Below are positions 59,168 through 64,000 of a stretch of 64,000 nt of DNA, piece by piece. Position 1 is the first letter of the stretch. Each line of letters begins with the position of its first letter. A program made the position numbers and the translations under genes. Source of the DNA: CBDFHV01 sp965247705 (GTDB lineage: Bacteria > Pseudomonadota > Alphaproteobacteria > Rhodospirillales > CAMCUA01); the NCBI GenBank assembly GCA_965247705.1, contig CBDFHV010000033.1, positions 1-64,000 on the forward strand. Reading direction: 5' to 3'. The notes under the pieces were generated by a model. That model made no database searches and was not told where the DNA came from. It saw only the letters and a program-made list of their open reading frames with translations.

Positions 59168-61174
59168 ATGTCTGAAGCGCTCGCCCCCCACACCATCGTC
59201 CAACTGGACGATTACAGAGCCGGCACGCCCAACGCCCGGGAGTCGGATCTGTTGACTCGCGTGGCGGATACGGTGGACGCGGCCCGAACGCAAATTCTGA
59301 CCCACCAACGGGGCGATGGGCATTTCGTCTTCGAATTGGAGGCCGACAGCACCATCCCTTCCGAATACATCCTGCTGGAACACTTCCTGGGCGAAATCGA
59401 CCACGGCCTCGAGGCCGAATTGGCCGCCTATCTCCGGTCCACGCAGTCGGAGAAGCACGACGGCTGGTCCCTGTATCACGATGGCGACTTCAACATGTCA
59501 GCCAGTGTGAAGGCCTATTACGCCCTCAAGCTTGCCGGCAACGATCCCTCGCAGACCCACATGGTTCGGGCGCGCAAGGCGATCCTGACCCACGGGGGGG
59601 CTGCTCGCAGCAACGTCTTTACCCGCTTTTCCCTGGCCTTGTTCGGCCAGGTCCCGTGGCGCGCCTGCCCCACGATGCCGGTGGAATTGATGCTGCTGCC
59701 ACGATGGTTCCCGTTCCATATCGACAAGATCGCCTACTGGTCGCGAACGATTATCGCGCCTTTGGCGATCCTTACCGCCTTGCGTCCGAAGGCGCGCAAC
59801 CCCGGCAACGTGGACATTCGCGAGCTGTTCACCTTGCCTTCGGAACAGGAACGCCACTATCTGCTGAACCCAACGGGATCGCGGCTGGGCGATATGTTCC
59901 TGATTTTGGACCGGGTGCTGAAAAGGGTCGAGCCGATTGTATTTCAGCGTCTGTTGGCCGGCCGGCGCGCCAAGGCCATCAACCGGGCGGTGGCGTTCAT
60001 CACCGAGCGCCTCAACGGTGAAGACGGGTTGGGCGGCATCTTTCCGGCCATGGCCCATACAGTAATGGCGTTCACCGCGCTCGGCTATGCCGCCGACCAT
60101 CCCGACCTGGTTACCGCCAAGGCGGCGGTGCGCCGTCTGATTGTGCGCAAGGACGGGCAAAGCTACTGCCAGCCCTGTTTCTCGCCGGTGTGGGACACCG
60201 GGCTCGTCTGTCACGCCCTCCTCGAGGCGGGAGAACCGGCGATGGGAAAACCCATCGCCAAGGCCACCGACTGGCTGCTGGCCTGCGAAATCCGTGACGT
60301 GCGCGGCGATTGGGCCGTCTGGCGCCCGAACCTCAAGCCGGGCGGATGGGCCTTCCAGTACCGCAACGACCACTACCCCGACGTGGACGACACGGCCGTG
60401 GTCGTGATGGCCCTCGATCGGGCCGACGACCCCCGCTGCCGCGCGACTGTGAAGCGGTCCACCGACTGGATTCTTGGCATGCAGTCAAAAAACGGCGGAT
60501 GGGGCGCCTTCGACGCGGACAACACCTATACCTACCTCAATCACATTCCCTTCGCCGACCACGGCGCCCTGCTGGACCCGCCGACGGCGGATGTCTCGGC
60601 CCGCTGCCTGGGGATGCTGGCCCAATTGGGCTTTCGGCAGGATCATCCGGCGGTGCGCCGGGCCATCGATTATCTCAAAAACGAGCAGGAAGCGGACGGC
60701 TCCTGGTTCGGCCGTTGGGGAACCAACTACATTTACGGAACGTGGTCGGTGCTCGTGGCCTTCAACGCGATCGGCATCGAACCCCATTCCCCGGGGATCC
60801 GCCGTTCCGTCTCATGGCTCAAGGAACGCCAGCGTCCCGATGGCGGATGGGGCGAAGACGGTGCCACCTACGAACCTGAGCGGCGGACCGAATGCAAGGA
60901 GAGCACACCGACCCAAACCGCCTGGGCCGTGCTTGCCCTGATGGCCGCCGGGGAGGTCGACAGCGCAGCTGTCCAACGGGGCATCGAATACCTCCTGGCC
61001 GCGCCTCGGAAGGCTGACGGAGAATGGGTGGAGACCTGGCACACGGCCGTGGGATTCCCCAGAGTCTTCTATCTGAAGTACCATGGATACGCGGCCTTCT
61101 TCCCCCTGTGGGCCCTGGCCCGCTACCGCAACCTCAAGCGATCCAACGCCCGCACCCCGGCCTATGGGATTTAG
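59168..61174 (+). CDS. shc: Squalene-hopene cyclase
   Basis: 668 residues, full length. Cyclises squalene to hopene/hopanol for membrane hopanoids; monotopic inner-membrane enzyme. The catalytic acid motif is DVDDTAVVVMALD, and QW-type repeats recur (GDWAVWRPN, MQSKNGGWGAFDADN, QEADGSWFGRWG, RPDGGWGEDG). The N-terminus starts SEALAPHTIVQLDDY. No other hopanoid genes (hpnCDE, hpnH) lie in the window, so the cyclase is separate from such a cluster or the cluster is elsewhere. Confidence 0.95.
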   Translation: MSEALAPHTIVQLDDYRAGTPNARESDLLTRVADTVDAARTQILTHQRGDGHFVFELEADSTIPSEYILLEHFLGEIDHGLEAELAAYLRSTQSEKHDGWSLYHDGDFNMSASVKAYYALKLAGNDPSQTHMVRARKAILTHGGAARSNVFTRFSLALFGQVPWRACPTMPVELMLLPRWFPFHIDKIAYWSRTIIAPLAILTALRPKARNPGNVDIRELFTLPSEQERHYLLNPTGSRLGDMFLILDRVLKRVEPIVFQRLLAGRRAKAINRAVAFITERLNGEDGLGGIFPAMAHTVMAFTALGYAADHPDLVTAKAAVRRLIVRKDGQSYCQPCFSPVWDTGLVCHALLEAGEPAMGKPIAKATDWLLACEIRDVRGDWAVWRPNLKPGGWAFQYRNDHYPDVDDTAVVVMALDRADDPRCRATVKRSTDWILGMQSKNGGWGAFDADNTYTYLNHIPFADHGALLDPPTADVSARCLGMLAQLGFRQDHPAVRRAIDYLKNEQEADGSWFGRWGTNYIYGTWSVLVAFNAIGIEPHSPGIRRSVSWLKERQRPDGGWGEDGATYEPERRTECKESTPTQTAWAVLALMAAGEVDSAAVQRGIEYLLAAPRKADGEWVETWHTAVGFPRVFYLKYHGYAAFFPLWALARYRNLKRSNARTPAYGI

Positions 61175-61382
61175 CTGATCGTGACGGAACGGAGCCGGTA
61201 TGCGGTTCCGATCCATCGTGCAAATCCGCTCAGCGCCAGCTCGCTGGAAAAAAATATCGGGTCGCTCGATCGCCCCTGGCGATGCCAATCGACCCGGATC
61301 CGCTATTGCGCTCCTTTGGGTTACCCCAGTGGAGCGCCCGCGATAAGCTGGCACGGCCGACGACACGCGAGGGGAAGATTTC
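61175..61382. other. Gap between shc and the GS-like gene
   Basis: 208 bases with no gene. It presumably contains the promoter of the GS-like/alcohol dehydrogenase operon; no firm motif was assigned. Confidence 0.35.
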
Positions 61383-62750
61383 GTGGAACCGAGGAAGGTG
61401 AAAACCGCCGCCGACGCCCGACGCATTGTCGAGGCCCGGGGTTTGAAGCACGTGAAGGTGGGGGTGATCGACCTCGACGGCGTGCTGCGCGGCAAGTACA
61501 TGAGCCGGGAGAAGTTCCTTTCGGCCCTCGACGGCGGCTTCGGATTCTGCGACGTCATTTTGGGCTGGGATACCAACGATCAGCTCTATGACAACGTCGC
61601 CCACACGGGTTGGCACACCGGCTATCCAGACACGCCGGTACGCATCCTCCCCGCGTCGTGCCGCGAAATCCCGTGGGAAGACGGCATGCTGTTTTTCCTT
61701 GGCGAACTGGGGGAAACGCTGGAGGCCCTTTGCCCCCGGGCCGTCCTGCGCCGCACCGTCGAGCGCGCCGCCGCTTCGGGGTTCACCTGCAAGGTCGGCT
61801 TCGAGTACGAGTTCTTCGTCTTCGACGAGACGCCCCACAGCGTCCGCGAAAAGCATTATCGCGATCTCACCCCCATGGCGCCCGGCTACTTCGGCTATTC
61901 GGTGCTCAGGAACTCGACCCAATCGGATTACTACCGGGCATTGCTGGACACCTGCGAAGCCATGGACTTCGGGCTCGAGGGCCTGCATGAGGAAACGGGC
62001 CCGGGAGCCCTGGAAGCTGCCCTCCGGGCCGACGAGGCGACCTGCGCCGCCGACAAGGCCGCGCTGTTCAAGCTATTCACCAAAATCCTCTCCCAGCGCT
62101 TGGGCAAGATGGCGACTTTCATGGCCAAGTGGTCAACCGATTGGCCGGGTCAGAGCGGCCACATTCACATGTCGCTCTCGGGTCCCCGTGGGCGGTCGGC
62201 GTTCCTGGACCCCAAGGCCCCTGACGGCATGAGTGAGACCTTCCGCCACTTCATCGGCGGGCAGCAGCGCCTGATGCCCGAACTGCTGGCCATGGTGGCG
62301 CCGACGGTAAACGACTACACCCGGCTGATCCCCGGATTCTGGGCGCCAACGGACGCCAGTTGGGGAATCGACAACCGCACTTGTGCGCTGCGCATCATTC
62401 CGGGCGCCGCCAAATCCCAGCGGGTGGAATATCGGATCGCCGCCGCGGACGCCCACCCCCACCTGGCCCTGGCCGCCGCCCTGGGGTCGGGCCTGTGGGG
62501 CATCGAGAATCGCATCGAGCCGACGGCGCCGGTGGCCGGCAACGCCTACGAGTCGTCTTTTCCCAAGCGCCTGAAACTGCCAGCGACACTGTGGGACGCG
62601 GCCCAGCGCCTGAAGGCTTCCAAGCCGGCGCGCGCCTTGTTCGGCGATGCTTTCGTCGGCCACTTCGCCGCCACCCGGGAGTGGGAAGAGCGGCAGTTCC
62701 GCAAGCACATCACCGACTGGGAATTGGAACGGTACTTCGAGATCATCTGA
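61383..62750 (+). CDS. Glutamine synthetase family protein (GlnT/PuuA-like)
   Basis: 455 residues. C-terminal catalytic region with KVGFEYEFFVFDETP, GLHEETGPGALEAAL, GQSGHIHMSLSGPRG and RIIPGAAKSQRVEYRIAAAD, the metal and ATP sites of the GS fold. The N-terminal beta-grasp is divergent and the adenylylation-loop region is not conserved, so the enzyme probably ligates glutamate to an amine instead of ammonia (gamma-glutamylation, as in PuuA). The downstream aldehyde dehydrogenase remnant and alcohol dehydrogenase point to amine or amino-alcohol catabolism. Confidence 0.85.
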   Translation: MEPRKVKTAADARRIVEARGLKHVKVGVIDLDGVLRGKYMSREKFLSALDGGFGFCDVILGWDTNDQLYDNVAHTGWHTGYPDTPVRILPASCREIPWEDGMLFFLGELGETLEALCPRAVLRRTVERAAASGFTCKVGFEYEFFVFDETPHSVREKHYRDLTPMAPGYFGYSVLRNSTQSDYYRALLDTCEAMDFGLEGLHEETGPGALEAALRADEATCAADKAALFKLFTKILSQRLGKMATFMAKWSTDWPGQSGHIHMSLSGPRGRSAFLDPKAPDGMSETFRHFIGGQQRLMPELLAMVAPTVNDYTRLIPGFWAPTDASWGIDNRTCALRIIPGAAKSQRVEYRIAAADAHPHLALAAALGSGLWGIENRIEPTAPVAGNAYESSFPKRLKLPATLWDAAQRLKASKPARALFGDAFVGHFAATREWEERQFRKHITDWELERYFEII

Positions 62751-62758
62751 GGGCGTCC

Positions 62759-62833
62759 ATGCCATCCGTCATGCGCCGCGTCACGCCGGTCGACGGCAGC
62801 GCCTGGCTTCACCGCGAGAGGACCATCGCTTGA
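62759..62833 (+). pseudogene. Possible N-terminal remnant of an aldehyde dehydrogenase
   Basis: A 24-codon frame, MPSVMRRVTPVDGSAWLHRE and four more residues, ending in TGA just before the alcohol dehydrogenase start. The pattern PVDGS..(Y/W)..R resembles the N-terminus of aldehyde dehydrogenases that usually lie between this type of GS-like gene and iron alcohol dehydrogenase gene. Here the rest of the enzyme is absent, as if deleted. The identification rests on about 12 residues plus context. Confidence 0.45.
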
Positions 62834-64000
62834 GTCACCCTACGTTGTCCGGCACCTGGAGCTATCCCACTCGAATTCTATTCGGCGCCGGGCGGATCGC
62901 CGAGCTGCCGGAGGCCTGCCGATCCCTCGGCATCGCGAAGCCTCTGCTGGTCACCGATCCCGGACTGGCCGAGCGGCCCATGATCCGTGACGCGATCGCC
63001 GCCAATGAAGCGGCCGGCCTGCCCACGACGCTGTTCCGCGATGTGCGGCCCAACCCCACGGGCGCCAACGTGGCGGCCGGTGTGGAGGCCTTCCGCCATG
63101 GCGGGCACGACGGGGTGATCGCCTTCGGCGGCGGCAGCGCCCTCGACGTGGGCAAACTGCTGGCCTTCGCCGTCGCTCAAGTACGGCCCCTGTGGGACTT
63201 CGAGGATGTGGGGGAGCTGTGGCAGGCGGCACGGACCGAGGGCATCGCGCCGGTGATCGCCATTCCGACCACGGCCGGGACCGGCTCCGAGGTGGGGCGG
63301 GCGGCGGTGGCGACCAACGAGGCGACGGGGCGCAAGACGATCGTCTTCCACCCCCGCATGCTGCCCGGCGTGGTGGTCGCCGACCCGGCCCTGACCACCG
63401 GCCTGCCGGCAACCGTGACCGCTGGCACCGGCATGGATGCCCTCGCCCATTGCTTCGAGGCCTATTGCGCTCCGGGTTTTCACCCCATGGCCGACGGAAT
63501 CGCGGTGGAAGGGATGCGGTTGATCAAGGACTGGCTGCCGACGGCGGTGCGGGACGGCGCCAACATCGAGGCCCGCGCCCACATGATGGCGGCCGCCAGT
63601 ATGGGCGCGGTCGCCTTCCAGAAGGGACTGGGCGCCATCCACGCCCTGAGCCATCCCGTGGGCAGCCTCTATGACACCCACCATGGCCTGACCAATGGGG
63701 TTTTCATGCCCTACGTCATGGCCTTCAATCGCGGTGTTATCGTCGAGAAGTGCGCCCGGCTGGCCGCCTATCTGGCGCTCCCTGAGCCCTCTTTCGACGC
63801 GGTGATGGACTGGGTGCTGGCCTTGCGGGGCGAGATCGGCATTCCCCACAGCTTAGCCGAACTTGGCGTCGAGGCGGCCCGCATCCCCGAGATGGCTGCC
63901 ATGGCCGCCATCGATCCGACCGCGCCGACCAACCCGGTGCTCCTCGATAAGGGTAACCTCGCGGTCCTGTTCCGGCGGGCCCTGGAAGGCCACGTGCCCA
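62830..64000 (+). CDS. Iron-containing alcohol dehydrogenase (partial at window end)
   Basis: At least 390 residues; the frame is still open at base 64000. A TTG start at 62830 gives SHPTLSGTWSYPTRILFGAG and then RIAELPEAC, the usual family III ADH start. Other blocks are GVIAFGGGSALDVGKLLAFA (NAD), AIPTTAGTGSEVGRAAVAT, TAGTGMDALAHCFEAYC and GAIHALSHPVGSLYDTHHGL with the metal-binding histidines. It overlaps the ALDH remnant's stop. Probably the last step, or an accessory step, of the amine/alcohol pathway started by the GS-like enzyme. Confidence 0.9.
   Translation, partial: MSHPTLSGTWSYPTRILFGAGRIAELPEACRSLGIAKPLLVTDPGLAERPMIRDAIAANEAAGLPTTLFRDVRPNPTGANVAAGVEAFRHGGHDGVIAFGGGSALDVGKLLAFAVAQVRPLWDFEDVGELWQAARTEGIAPVIAIPTTAGTGSEVGRAAVATNEATGRKTIVFHPRMLPGVVVADPALTTGLPATVTAGTGMDALAHCFEAYCAPGFHPMADGIAVEGMRLIKDWLPTAVRDGANIEARAHMMAAASMGAVAFQKGLGAIHALSHPVGSLYDTHHGLTNGVFMPYVMAFNRGVIVEKCARLAAYLALPEPSFDAVMDWVLALRGEIGIPHSLAELGVEAARIPEMAAMAAIDPTAPTNPVLLDKGNLAVLFRRALEGHVP

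Noticed and set aside
1..64000. CRISPR arrays, tRNA or rRNA genes, prophage
   Set aside because: No spaced direct repeats, cloverleaf-like genes, rRNA segments or phage structural genes were seen on either strand.

Overview
The window is GC-rich, densely coding DNA from an alphaproteobacterium, most likely a Rhodospirillales-type organism. The evidence is gene order and content: lptF-lptG-lptD-surA-pdxA-rsmA, gmk-yicC, the fab cluster with mltG, rpsF-rpsR-DUF2232-rplI, dnaB-alr-mlaE-mlaF-radA-cvpA-purF, and a squalene-hopene cyclase. It is Gram-negative (LPS transport, outer-membrane chaperone) and makes hopanoids. I cannot name the species. No tRNA, rRNA, CRISPR array or prophage was seen.

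Layout. 1-9.8 kb is accessory metabolism: the end of an M20 amidohydrolase, an aminotransferase, upp, a PPOX-fold protein, an MFS transporter and a lone hydantoinase B. Two IS1380-family copies in opposite orientation cut into it. The second copy is truncated and sits next to a 29-bp duplication of the hydantoinase start region. 9.9-13.7 kb has a FitAB-type toxin-antitoxin pair, holC-pepA and a YbhN-like membrane protein. 13.8-17.2 kb carries a complete AmmeMemoRadiSam set: a radical-SAM enzyme, and divergently a fused Memo-AMMECR1 protein, separated by decayed gene fragments. 17.3-25.4 kb has cysQ-like, Sua5, an odd kinase-like/receiver protein, an IS110 element with strongly structured noncoding flanks, an FAD-linked oxidase and a DmdC-like acyl-CoA dehydrogenase.

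25.4-33.05 kb is the conserved LPS/outer-membrane block (lptF to rsmA). 33.0-38.5 kb is an insertion hot spot. A subtilisin-like protease gene is split by an IS1595 element with an 8-bp target duplication. An IS5-type element follows, then a small gene whose stop codon is the target of an IS630 element. That IS630 element carries a LexA-like winged-helix passenger and is directly abutted by a 264-bp foldback MITE with the same GTGGT ends.

38.5-59.1 kb is backbone: lipid kinase, gmk, yicC, mltG, the fatty-acid synthesis genes, the ribosomal protein operon, cfa, dnaB, alr, mlaEF, radA, cvpA, purF and an SDR. 59.1-64 kb has squalene-hopene cyclase, then a glutamine-synthetase-like/alcohol dehydrogenase operon from which an aldehyde dehydrogenase seems to have been deleted.

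The most interesting signals are the nested RNA-like foldbacks around the IS110 transposase (bridge-RNA candidates), the IS630 passenger plus adjoining foldback MITE, the recombination scar beside the second IS1380 copy, and the HATPase-poor kinase/receiver protein. All functional statements come from reading translated sequence by eye. No database search, alignment or folding program was run.
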